From positions 1 through 5,912 of the forward strand of contig NZ_BAAAFZ010000102.1 of assembly GCF_039523795.1 (NCBI RefSeq): 5,912 nt of DNA, in the 5' to 3' direction. This document shows, in pieces, positions 1 through 5,765 of this stretch. The notes beneath the pieces were generated by a model. That model searched no databases. It had not been told where the DNA came from and was given only the letters and a program-made list of their open reading frames with translations. The translations under genes and the position numbers were made by a program. Positions within the stretch are counted from its first letter, which is position 1; every line of letters begins with the position of its first letter. This DNA comes from Craurococcus roseus (lineage in GTDB: Bacteria > Pseudomonadota > Alphaproteobacteria > Acetobacterales > Acetobacteraceae).

Positions 1-59
1 GCGAACTCGTCCTGCGCGTCGTCACCCACAGCCTCATGCTCCTCGCCGATCCGGCGTGA
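1..59 (+). CDS. C-terminal tail of an unidentified protein (partial)
   Basis: The reading frame starting at base 3 is open from the window edge to a TGA at 57-59 and gives the tail ELVLRVVTHSLMLLADPA. The amphipathic, leucine-rich end is the kind of last helix seen at the C-terminus of TetR-type regulators, but 18 residues are too few to assign a family. The next coding region lies in the same frame directly after the stop, so either the two genes are closely packed or the stop interrupts something longer. No function is assigned. Confidence 0.35.
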   Translation, partial: ELVLRVVTHSLMLLADPA

Positions 60-119
60 GCCTTTCAACAGAGCAAGCTCGACCTCCAAAACGGGCCGGG
101 TCCGCTGTATGTCGCGGCC

Positions 120-548
120 TTGTCCCTGCTCGCGTCGCTCATACTGCGTTACGCCGTCGGCAAGCGCGACGAAAACCGGCTCGGCGCGTGGCTGCGAAGC
201 ACTGGCACGGACGGGTTCTTGGACGCGGGGCGGACGGAGAAAAAGCCGTGGGCACGAGGGTGGTACGGTCGGGGATGGGCGCTCCAACGCTGCCGGCCGG
301 CATGGATGGCGGTTTCCGAGTCGGCCGCGATGTGTGCGTTCGCCCTGTCCGTGGCCCTGTCGTCCGCGTTGGAGAGCCGGCGCGAATGCCGGGAGGCTCT
401 GGGCGCTTGGTGGCAGGCGCAGGCGCCCTTGCCGGCCGATTGCTTCGGCTGGGGTGGAGGCTTCATGACCTTCGTGGCCATGGCGTTGTTGGCGTACGCC
501 GCTTGGATGTTCTGGGATTGGTGGCGCTGGAACGAGCGGCATCCATGA
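120..548 (+). CDS. Small three-helix membrane protein, unknown function
   Basis: I do not recognise the family. Counting from the TTG at 120 the product is 142 residues. Hydrophobic segments lie at the N-terminus, at about 61-84 and at about 115-136, with a strongly basic loop at 14-60 (KRDENR, EKKPWARGWYGRGW) and a Trp-rich C-terminus (FWDWWRWNERH). By the positive-inside rule the basic loop is cytoplasmic, and the loop between helices 2 and 3, holding Cys90 and Cys108, faces the periplasm, where a disulfide is possible. The start is unsettled. TTG120 has no Shine-Dalgarno and cuts the first helix to about 13 residues. The same frame is open back to base 60 and reads plausibly (DLQNGPGPLYVAALSLL), but offers only a CTG at 105. 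Its stop is 10 bases before the methyltransferase start, so the two are probably co-transcribed. Codon use with G/C in the third position supports this frame over the overlapping alternatives. Confidence 0.6.
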   Translation: MSLLASLILRYAVGKRDENRLGAWLRSTGTDGFLDAGRTEKKPWARGWYGRGWALQRCRPAWMAVSESAAMCAFALSVALSSALESRRECREALGAWWQAQAPLPADCFGWGGGFMTFVAMALLAYAAWMFWDWWRWNERHP

Positions 549-558
549 CAGCCAGGTC

Positions 559-1245
559 GTGAAAGGGAGAGGCACGGCGGTCGGCGGCGCGGCGTCGTCT
601 GACCCGATCGGGTTGAAGGAGGCGGTGGAGGCCGTCGGCCGGTGGTGGAGCGAAGCGCCCTACTTCGCCGACGCCGAGCCGCACATGGACGGGCAATGGC
701 GCAAGCTCATCCTGCCGTTCCTGCGCCTCGGCGAGTCGGGGATAGACTGCACCCTCACGGTCGAGCTCGGCGCCAGGCGGGGGCGCTCAGCGGCGAAGCT
801 GCTGCCGTTGGCGGGCCGCCTGCGCCTCGTAGACCTGCACGCGAACAACCTGGAAGCCTGCCTGCGCCGCTTCGGCGACGACCCGCGCCGTTCGTACCAC
901 GTGACGGACGGCCGCTCCCTGCCGCTGCCGGACGCCTCGGCGACCTTCCTCTTCTGCTTCGACTCGGTGGTCCACTTCGACAGCGACGTGGTGCGCGCCT
1001 ACCTGCGCGAAGCCCGCCGCGTCCTGCGGCCCGGCGGCCACGCCTTCCTGCACCACTCCAACACCCTTGCGCACCCGGGCGGCGACTTCCAGGCGCAGCC
1101 GCAATGGCGCAATTTCATGTCGAAGGAGCTGCTGGCCCACTACGCGCTGAAGGAGGGCCTCGAAGTGCTTCGGCAGGAGCCGGTGGACTGGGTCGGCGAC
1201 GGGGGCTTCATCGACTGCTTCTCGCTGCTCCGGCGGCCCGGCTGA
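559..1245 (+). CDS. Class I SAM-dependent methyltransferase
   Basis: This 228-residue cytoplasmic protein is predicted to transfer a methyl group from S-adenosylmethionine; the acceptor is unknown. It has the Rossmann-type methyltransferase layout (Methyltransf_11/25-like): a SAM-binding motif I TVELGARRG at 67-75, an acidic residue after strand 2 (VDLHANN, Asp92), the motif IV region FCFDSVVHF at 132-140, and the RVLRPGG motif at 154-160 followed by a strand FLHHSN. The N-terminal WWSEAPYFADAEPHMDGQW stretch resembles a helical cap found in a subset of these enzymes and argues for a start upstream of residue 20. GTG559 is chosen because it retains that cap; its ribosome site is weak (CAGG). 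A TTG at 613 is an alternative. Motif I has Arg-Arg where many relatives carry Cys-Gly, but Glu69, Gly71 and Gly75 are kept. It follows the membrane-protein gene by 10 bases and converges on the SDR gene, with 22 bases between the two stops. Confidence 0.88.
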   Translation: MKGRGTAVGGAASSDPIGLKEAVEAVGRWWSEAPYFADAEPHMDGQWRKLILPFLRLGESGIDCTLTVELGARRGRSAAKLLPLAGRLRLVDLHANNLEACLRRFGDDPRRSYHVTDGRSLPLPDASATFLFCFDSVVHFDSDVVRAYLREARRVLRPGGHAFLHHSNTLAHPGGDFQAQPQWRNFMSKELLAHYALKEGLEVLRQEPVDWVGDGGFIDCFSLLRRPG

Positions 1246-1267
1246 TCCCGCCGGTCACACCGTTCCC

Positions 1268-2074
1268 TCACACCGGGCCCGCCGCCGAAAGCCCGCCGTC
1301 CACCACGATCTCCGTGCCGGTGACGTACTTCGCCTCGTCCGACAGCAGGAACAGCACGGCATGGGCAACGTCCCAGCCGCTGCCCATGCGCCCCATCGGC
1401 ACGGACGCGTGGCGCTTGGCGATCAGCGCTTCCGCGTCGTTGGCGCCGAGCTGGCGGACGAGGCGGTGTTCCACCAGCGGCGTGTGCATCAGCCCCGGGA
1501 CCACCGTGTTGCAGCGGATGCCGCGCGCCGCGTAGGCCATGGCGACGGACTTGGAGAAGCCGATGATCCCCGCCTTGCTGGCGCTGTAGGCGGAATGGAC
1601 GCGCGCCGCGCCCATCCTGAGCCCGGCGATGGAGGAGATGTTGACCACCGCCCCGCCAGCCCCGCCCGCCTCCATGATCGGCAGCGCGTGCTTGCAGCCG
1701 AGAAAGGCGGTTTTGAGGTTGAAGTCGATCTGCCGGTCCCAGACCTCCTCCGGCATGTCCACCGGCCCGCCGGGGTGCGAGCCGCCGACGTTGTTCACCA
1801 GCAGGTCGAGGCGGCCGAAGCGGTCGCGGCAGGCGGCCATGGCGGCGGCCACGTCCTCCGAATCGAGCATGTCGCAACGGTGGGCGACACAGGTGTCGCC
1901 GGCCTCGGCGATCAGGCGCTGCGTTTCGGCGACGGCATCGGGTTCGACGTCGATGGCGAACACCGCGGCGCCCTGGCGGGCGAGCAGCGCGGCCGTCGCC
2001 TTGCCGTTGCCCCAACCGGGGCCGACCGACCCGGCGCCGGTAACCACCGCCACTTTCCCGGCCAAGCTGAGCAT
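1268..2074 (-). CDS. SDR-family NAD(P)-dependent oxidoreductase
   Basis: This is a classical short-chain dehydrogenase/reductase of 268 residues, the usual length, predicted to oxidise an alcohol or reduce a ketone; the substrate is not readable. The cofactor site is TGAGSVGPGWGNGKA at 12-26, an expanded version of the usual TGxxxGxG motif with extra glycines. Asp42 at the end of strand 2 favours NAD(H) over NADP(H). Also present are NNVG at 94-97 (usually NNAG), Asn119, catalytic Ser148, Tyr163 and Lys167 (YSASK), the PG pair at 193-194 and the C-terminal VTGTEIVVDGG. The enzyme is therefore predicted to be active and tetrameric, as is usual for the family. ATG2074 is preceded by a strong GGGAGGAC ribosome site about 6 bases upstream, which fixes the start. 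It is the last gene of the minus-strand group, 93 bases after the 39-residue gene. A hairpin overlaps its ribosome site. Confidence 0.93.
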   Translation of the reverse strand: MLSLAGKVAVVTGAGSVGPGWGNGKATAALLARQGAAVFAIDVEPDAVAETQRLIAEAGDTCVAHRCDMLDSEDVAAAMAACRDRFGRLDLLVNNVGGSHPGGPVDMPEEVWDRQIDFNLKTAFLGCKHALPIMEAGGAGGAVVNISSIAGLRMGAARVHSAYSASKAGIIGFSKSVAMAYAARGIRCNTVVPGLMHTPLVEHRLVRQLGANDAEALIAKRHASVPMGRMGSGWDVAHAVLFLLSDEAKYVTGTEIVVDGGLSAAGPV

Positions 2075-2080
2075 CGCACT

Positions 2081-2100
2081 GTCCTCCCGTTCTCCGGGAG
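2081..2100 (-). promoter_or_regulatory. SDR ribosome site within a small hairpin
   Basis: Upstream of the SDR start the minus strand reads GTCCTCCC in complement, i.e. the Shine-Dalgarno GGGAGGAC. The arms CTCCCG (2084-2089) and CGGGAG (2095-2100) are perfect inverted repeats with a 5-base spacer. In the transcript the GGGAG part of the ribosome site would lie in the stem, so folding could reduce translation. With 6 base pairs this is only a modest hairpin. The pairing is visible; a regulatory role is inference. Confidence 0.4.
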
Positions 2101-2167
2101 CAGCCTAGGAGGATACCGGACGGGCTGGGAACACGTCCCCACCGAACCGCCGCCCCACGGCGCGGCT

Positions 2168-2287
2168 TCAATCGATCTGGGACGGCCGCGGAAGGTCGCC
2201 GAAGCGGCCCGCGTCCACGCCGAGGCGGGTTGCGATCTTGATGGCGACGAGGGCGCCGAGGGCGAGCAGGAAGGTCGTGGAAGACAT
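2168..2287 (-). CDS. 39-residue single-pass membrane protein, unknown
   Basis: This small gene encodes MSSTTFLLAL at its N-terminus, one hydrophobic helix at about 5-20 (FLLALGALVAIKIATRL, with a lysine near the inner end), then a short polar tail DAGRFGDLPRPSQID. I do not recognise a family. Support for it being real: an AAAGGA ribosome site 9 bases before the ATG, a second purine-rich GGGGAGGAAA further upstream, a likely promoter just upstream, and a hydrophobic helix placed right at the start. The frame is open further upstream, to 2359, but that part crosses the candidate promoter and is unlikely to be translated. The tail ends in a clean TGA. It lies between the NTF2-like and SDR genes on the same strand. 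It could be a small accessory or anchor protein; no function is assigned. Confidence 0.55.
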   Translation of the reverse strand: MSSTTFLLALGALVAIKIATRLGVDAGRFGDLPRPSQID

Positions 2288-2326
2288 CGGTTTCGATCCT
2301 TTCGATGTTTCCTCCCCCAACCCGTT

Positions 2327-2355
2327 CCTATAGGTGATGCTGCGACGCAGCAAAA
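2327..2355 (-). promoter_or_regulatory. Candidate promoter with embedded perfect palindrome
   Basis: This lies in a locally AT-richer island within GC-rich sequence. On the minus strand a -10-like TATAGG (2332-2327) sits 17 bases after TTTTGC (2355-2350), or 15 bases after TTGCTG (2353-2348). The spacer overlaps a perfect 15-base palindrome TGCTGCGACGCAGCA (2338-2352, arms of 7 around one base), a good size for a dimeric repressor operator. Transcription would begin near 2320, giving a leader of about 30 bases for the 39-residue gene and probably continuing into the SDR gene. The -35 match is weak, so the palindrome is firmer than the promoter call. Confidence 0.4.
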
Positions 2356-2406
2356 CCAATCACGATAGTTTTCCGAAGAATGCCCCTCGTCCGAGGCAAC
2401 TTTCCA

Positions 2407-2426
2407 CGGCGTCCCGCCCAACGCCG
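2407..2426 (-). terminator. Weak hairpin after the NTF2-like gene
   Basis: CGGCGT (2407-2412) and ACGCCG (2421-2426) form a 6-base-pair stem with an 8-base loop, 12 bases past the stop of the NTF2-like gene on the minus strand. No run of T follows, so it is not a typical intrinsic terminator. It may only be a transcript-end-stabilising hairpin, or chance in GC-rich DNA. Confidence 0.22.
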
Positions 2427-2437
2427 CAGAGGCGCCG

Positions 2438-2983
2438 TCAGAGCGGCTTGCCCTCGCTGCCGGCCCAAGCCGCCATGAGCGTATTGCTCGGCCGCGCCTT
2501 GTCCATGACCTTGCGCGCGGTCTCGACGCCCGCGACCGGCAGGCGGCCCGGCTCCAGCGCGCCGATCTGCACCAGCACCGAGGCTTGGTCCCAGTAGATG
2601 TGCTCGTGCGCCACCATGCCGTCGCGGAAGCGGACGATGGCGACCAGCGGCACTTCCACCTCGCGGCCGGTCGGCGCCACGCCGGGCAGCATCCAATCGA
2701 TCTCGGAGGTGTGGGTGAAGCGGATCACCACCTCGTCCACGAGCTGGTCCGTGCCCACCGTCCGGCTGACCGGCAGCAGCTCCATGTCCGGCGGGTTGGC
2801 GCCGATGAAGTGGTACTTGTAGAAGCGCTTGAGCTGGTCGCGGCCGACGCCGCCGGTCATCGTCGGCACGTGGTTGACGTAGGGCTCGTCCACCATGGTC
2901 CCCATCGTGGCGTTGGCGTCGCGCGTTTCGAACTCGTGCCGGCAATGCGCTTCCCAAAGCGCCGAAAGGTCGTGGTCGGCCAC
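2438..2983 (-). CDS. NTF2-like (SnoaL-type) protein
   Basis: A 181-residue soluble protein of the nuclear transport factor 2/SnoaL cone fold, which includes isomerases, cyclases, dehydratases and non-enzymatic ligand binders. Visible landmarks are the N-terminal helix LWEAHCRHEFETRD at about 9-22, DEPYVNHVPTMTGG at 32-45, a strand-rich half DEVVIRFTHTSEIDWMLPG at 83-101, and the conserved-looking REVEVPLVAIVRFRDGMVAHEHIYWDQASVL at about 107-137. His, Asp and Trp residues in that last segment would line the pocket. I recall close full-length relatives of about this size in bacteria and fungi, annotated only as NTF2-like. The start is GTG2983, set by an excellent AAAGGAGG ribosome site 5 bases upstream; the open frame further upstream is non-coding in character. 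It is transcribed divergently from the double ABM-domain gene and heads the minus-strand group. The reaction, if any, is unknown. Confidence 0.85.
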   Translation of the reverse strand: MADHDLSALWEAHCRHEFETRDANATMGTMVDEPYVNHVPTMTGGVGRDQLKRFYKYHFIGANPPDMELLPVSRTVGTDQLVDEVVIRFTHTSEIDWMLPGVAPTGREVEVPLVAIVRFRDGMVAHEHIYWDQASVLVQIGALEPGRLPVAGVETARKVMDKARPSNTLMAAWAGSEGKPL

Positions 2984-3285
2984 GCGGTCCTCCTTTCCCC
3001 CGGTTCGGGCGCACGGTGCCGCGTGCGATCGACGGCGGCGGCGGCCCGGACCGAACGTAAGGCCGGACGCGTCGGACAGGAGGGCCGCGCCGCCGCGAAA
3101 ACCGCGCCTGGGATTCCGGCCAATCGCCGCGCCGGGGCAACGACCGCCGACCGGGGCGGGCGCGCGGAGCCGGGCGGCCGCGGACCCTCGCCTACGCCCG
3201 CCGGAAGGCGCAGCATGGCGCCGCTGGCCCGCGACGGAGGGAGCCAACCCGCTCGGTCTGCGGCGCTGTCCGAGGGGAGGAATGC
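2984..3285. promoter_or_regulatory. 302-base divergent intergenic region
   Basis: This extremely GC-rich stretch separates the divergent NTF2-like and double ABM-domain genes and must hold both promoters. At its ends are the ribosome sites AAAGGAGG (minus strand) and GGGGAGG (plus strand). An 18-base imperfect palindrome, CGCACG-N6-CGTGCG, lies at 3010-3027, just upstream of the NTF2-like gene, and is a possible operator. GTTCGG (3003-3008) and CCGAAC (3051-3056) form a wider 6-base inverted pair. I see no clear -35/-10 boxes, no RNA gene and no convincing coding frame; open frames here are products of high GC content. Confidence 0.45.
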
Positions 3286-3906
3286 ATGTACGTGAATCTG
3301 CGTCGCTACCCGAAGCTTTCGGCGGACAAGGAAACCATCCACCGGTCGGTGCAGGACGACCTCTTGCCGCGCCTGCGGGAGCGGGAAGGCTTCAGGGCCT
3401 ATTGCGCGTTCTGGGACGAGGAGGGCGCGGGGGTCAGCGTCAGCGTCTTCGACGACCAGGAGGCGGCGCACCGCTCCACCGAGGTCGCCCGCCAATGGGT
3501 GATGCGCCACCAGGATTTCTTCCCCGGACGAGGCGAGGAATTCGCAGGCGCCTGCATCGCGCAAGAGGTGTCCGACGACTTGGCGCGCGAAGCCAGCGGG
3601 GGCCGCCAAGGGTCGGTTTACGTGCTCATCCGCGAGCTGGCCAACGTGCCGGGCACGCAGGACACGCGGGCCTTCGTGGAACAGCGGACGCTGCCCATGA
3701 TCACGCGCTGGCCGGGGTTCAAGGCCGTGTACATGGTGCGGGGCGACAGGGATGGCAGCCGCGCCGCCGTCGCCACGCTGTTCGACACGCGGCAGAACGC
3801 CGTTGCATGCCACGAAAGAGCTGTGGATCTGCTCAAGGAGGGCCTGCCGCGCGTGGAGGTGACGCGCGTCGTGCAAGGGCAGAGCGCGACGCTCGTCGTG
3901 CAGTAG
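3286..3906 (+). CDS. Tandem dimeric alpha-beta-barrel (ABM-like) protein
   Basis: This 206-residue soluble protein consists of two copies of an antibiotic-biosynthesis-monooxygenase-like ferredoxin fold. Copy 1 (about 1-95) opens MYVNLRRYPKL, has a helix with LLPRLREREGF, then strand RAYCAFWDEEGAGVSVSVF and helix EAAHRSTEVARQWV. Copy 2 (about 109-206) repeats this order: VYVLIRELANV, TLPMITRWPGF, KAVYMVRGDRDGSRAAVATLF, NAVACHERAVDLL. The copies match in order and spacing (GFRAYCAFW against GFKAVYMVR), so a single chain could form the barrel that other members make as a dimer. Family members include cofactor-free monooxygenases, haem-degrading enzymes and proteins of no known activity. I see no haem ligand or catalytic set that settles which, so a non-enzymatic role is open. 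ATG3286 follows GGGGAGG by 5 bases; a second ATG at 3282 is out of frame. The gene converges on the NRDE gene. Confidence 0.78.
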   Translation: MYVNLRRYPKLSADKETIHRSVQDDLLPRLREREGFRAYCAFWDEEGAGVSVSVFDDQEAAHRSTEVARQWVMRHQDFFPGRGEEFAGACIAQEVSDDLAREASGGRQGSVYVLIRELANVPGTQDTRAFVEQRTLPMITRWPGFKAVYMVRGDRDGSRAAVATLFDTRQNAVACHERAVDLLKEGLPRVEVTRVVQGQSATLVVQ

Positions 3907-3928
3907 CCCGCGCGCGCCCTGGGTCAAG

Positions 3929-3946
3929 GCGTCCGGGACGGGACGC
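3929..3946. terminator. Possible hairpin between convergent genes
   Basis: GCGTCC (3929-3934) pairs with GGACGC (3941-3946) across a 6-base loop, in the 74-base gap between the converging double ABM-domain and NRDE genes. The position suits a bidirectional transcription end, but no T-run flanks it on either strand and the stem is short. Confidence 0.28.
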
Positions 3947-3980
3947 GCCGGATCGACGAAGGCCGGACCCACCGCGCCCG

Positions 3981-4727
3981 TCAGCCGCCCAGGGGCAGTG
4001 GCGCGAAGGCGACGCGGCACGGGGCGGCGGGAGCAAAGCGCCAAACGCGCCCGCCGTCGCGTCGCAGGCCCACCAGGCTGGAGCACACGGTGCCGAAGCC
4101 GTCGGAGGTGGGCGGGATGCAGAGCACCTCCGCCGGCCCGGCCGTGTCGCCGAAAACGTGGTCCGCCAGCAGCGCTTCCCAGCTCGCCCAATCGCCCCGG
4201 TCCGGATCGGGGGGCGTTGCGGCGCGGAAGCGTGGGAGGTGGCGCGCGGTGCGCGGGCTCGACAGGTCATTGGGATCAAGCGCCGTGACCATGCTGACGC
4301 CCTCCGGGAGCGGCAAGGCCTCGGGCCTGCCGGCCCCCGTGCCGCGGATGAAATAGGCGACCTCGCGGTCGGCGACAACCATGTTGAAGGCGCGCCACTC
4401 GGCGGCAGGCAGAGCGGCGATGGTGGCGGCCGCGGCCGAAGCGGTACCTTGCTCCAAGGCGATGAGCGGCAACTCGCCGCGGGAACGCTTTCCTGGGGCC
4501 GGGCCGAGGCTGCCCGGACGGTTCAGCACGGCGGCCACTACGCCCGCGTCGTTGACCGCCATCCAGGTGCCGCCCGCCTCGCGGTCGCGCCCGCCCACCA
4601 CATCGGGCCGGTCGGGCCACCACGCGGCGGGCGGGTCCCAGGCGCGGCGGAGCTTCTCGTCGCGGTTGGCGCCGATGACGGTGGGCCAAGCGTGGCCCGG
4701 GCGGCGCAGGATCACGACGGTGCACAT
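3981..4727 (-). CDS. NRDE/TANGO2-family protein
   Basis: This 248-residue protein belongs to the NRDE family (PF05742), named for the motif seen here as NRDE at residues 21-24 in the stretch VIGANRDEKL. The start is placed at the ATG giving MCTVVIL because the family characteristically begins Met-Cys-Thr or similar, and Cys2 is thought to be important, reminiscent of N-terminal-nucleophile hydrolases. Further landmarks are GGTWMAVNDAGVVAAVLNR at 52-70, FNMVVADREVAYFI at 114-127 and the C-terminal SDGFGTVCSSLVGL at 208-221, all typical of the family. The animal relative TANGO2 has been tied to haem handling and mitochondrial metabolism; the bacterial role is unsettled. There is no purine-rich ribosome site before the ATG (the preceding bases are CTCCTCTCCGCCGC), so translation may be leaderless or weak. 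The gene faces the double ABM-domain gene tail to tail. An insertion-sequence end lies about 150 bases upstream, so its native promoter region may have been altered. Confidence 0.9.
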   Translation of the reverse strand: MCTVVILRRPGHAWPTVIGANRDEKLRRAWDPPAAWWPDRPDVVGGRDREAGGTWMAVNDAGVVAAVLNRPGSLGPAPGKRSRGELPLIALEQGTASAAAATIAALPAAEWRAFNMVVADREVAYFIRGTGAGRPEALPLPEGVSMVTALDPNDLSSPRTARHLPRFRAATPPDPDRGDWASWEALLADHVFGDTAGPAEVLCIPPTSDGFGTVCSSLVGLRRDGGRVWRFAPAAPCRVAFAPLPLGG

Positions 4728-4874
4728 GCGGCGGAGAGGAGTGCCGTCCCGCGCGACCGGCCGCAAGTCGGACGGACGACGCCACGGCGGGCCGCCAGCC
4801 ACCAGCCGCCACCCCGGCTTTGCGAACCGGTCCTGACCTTACTCTCTGACGGGCGAAGCGCCGGCAACTCGACT
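4728..4874. other. Short gap between NRDE gene and insertion sequence
   Basis: These 147 bases hold the presumed upstream control region of the NRDE gene. They are mostly GC-rich with a slightly AT-richer patch around 4820-4850. I find no convincing promoter boxes, coding frame or RNA gene. Confidence 0.4.
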
Positions 4875-4884
4875 TGGACTTGCC

Positions 4885-4901
4885 CCGCTTCCGTGAAGCG
4901 G
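4885..4901. repeat. Perfect hairpin at the IS3 end
   Basis: CCGCTTC (4885-4891) and GAAGCGG (4895-4901) are perfect inverted repeats with a 3-base loop, within the likely terminal region of the IS3 element just past the OrfB stop. It could act as a transcription end for the transposase gene or be part of the transposase-binding end. No T-run follows. Confidence 0.45.
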
Positions 4902-4916
4902 TGGATGCTTGGGTGA

Positions 4917-5765
4917 CTACGGTTCCGTCCTCGCCCGCTCCTCGTAGCTGACCGGCGACAGGTAGCCGAGGGCAGAGTGCCTGCGGCTCGGGTCGTACCA
5001 GCCCTCGATGTAGCTGAAGACCGCCATGCGGGCCTCGGCCTGAGAGCGGAAGCCGCGGCGGTCCAGCAGCTCGCATTCCAGGGTGGCGAAGAAGCTCTCG
5101 GCCATGCCGTTGTCGTAGGCGTCGCCGACCGATCCCATGGACGGCCGCACACCGGCTTCCGCGCAGCGCCTGCCGAACGCCACCGAGGTGTATTGGCTGC
5201 CTTGGTCGGAATGGTGGATGACGCCGTCGGGCCGGCGCCGGCCGACGGCCATGTCGAGCGCGGCCAGGACCAGATCGGCCCCGAGGTGGCTGGCCATGGC
5301 CCAGCCGACGACGCGGCGGCTGAACGCGTCCAGCACCACGGCCAGGTAGAGGAAGCCCGTCCAGGTCGGCACGTAGGTGATGTCCGCCACCCAGAGCCGG
5401 TCCGGGGCGGTGGCGGTGAGGTCGCGCTCCACCAGGTCCGGCGCCGGCCGGACCTCCGCGTCGCGCCGCGTGGCGCGCGCTCCTCTGCGCCGGCTGACAC
5501 CGGCGAAGCCGGCGCCGCGCATCAGCCTGGCGACGCGCTTGCGGCCGAGCGGCTGCCCTTCGGCCCGCAGTTCGGCGTGGACGCGCGGCGCGCCGTAGGT
5601 GCCGCGCGAGACGGCGTGGACGGTGCGGATCCGCTTCAGCAGCGTCTCGTCGGCCATGGTGCGGGCCGAAGGCGGGCGGCGGCGCCAGGCGTGGTAGCCC
5701 GCCTCGGAGACGCCCAGCGCGCGGGCAATGGCGGCGATCGGGAAGGCGGCCTGGTTCGCGCTCAT
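4917..5765 (-). CDS. IS3-family transposase OrfB (DD35E integrase)
   Basis: This 282-residue OrfB carries the retroviral-integrase catalytic core that cuts and joins the element's ends. Order of parts: an N-terminal segment GVSEAGYHAWRRRPPSAR at 18-35, an HTH_21-type region at about 40-95 with GTYGAPRVHAEL, then the rve core from about 118. The catalytic triad is complete: Asp128 in VADITY, Asp187 in HHSDQGSQYTS and Glu223 in NGMAESFFATLE, with 35 residues between the last two, as expected for the family. The C-terminus EGWYDPSRRHSALGYLSP is also characteristic. The ATG at 5765 is probably internal: related proteins continue upstream as DPVRAFRF, which is present here in frame from 5789. Normally OrfB is made as a -1 frameshift fusion with OrfA; OrfA is absent here, so this intact core is probably not productively expressed unless another copy supplies the function. 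Confidence 0.92.
   Translation of the reverse strand: MSANQAAFPIAAIARALGVSEAGYHAWRRRPPSARTMADETLLKRIRTVHAVSRGTYGAPRVHAELRAEGQPLGRKRVARLMRGAGFAGVSRRRGARATRRDAEVRPAPDLVERDLTATAPDRLWVADITYVPTWTGFLYLAVVLDAFSRRVVGWAMASHLGADLVLAALDMAVGRRRPDGVIHHSDQGSQYTSVAFGRRCAEAGVRPSMGSVGDAYDNGMAESFFATLECELLDRRGFRSQAEARMAVFSYIEGWYDPSRRHSALGYLSPVSYEERARTEP

Noticed and set aside
56..562. GTG56 open frame across the left membrane-protein region
   Set aside because: It lacks hydrophobic helices and has Arg-rich composition; the frame ending at 548 has three helices and the proper third-position bias.
1140..2171. Minus-strand open frame overlapping the SDR gene in another frame
   Set aside because: It is Arg/Gly/Pro-rich, without motifs, and fully overlaps the SDR, whose catalytic residues are all in place in its own frame.
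3034..3046. Short GGC-rich run that looks like a tandem repeat
   Set aside because: Only a few units in a region that is nearly all G and C; expected by chance and not a structured repeat.
2984..3285. Possible structured RNA in the divergent gap
   Set aside because: The short inverted repeats do not build a larger branched fold that I can recognise, and any GC-rich segment of this length will contain such pairs.
2857..4191. Long minus-strand open frame across the double ABM-domain gene
   Set aside because: It is the antisense shadow of a gene with a clear fold, internal duplication and ribosome site; its composition is typical of non-coding high-GC frames.
2895..4916. Very long + strand open frame of over 600 codons
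   Set aside because: It runs antisense to or out of frame with three well-supported genes, is dominated by Arg, Ala, Gly and Pro, and shows no domain. It is a by-product of high GC content with few stop codons.
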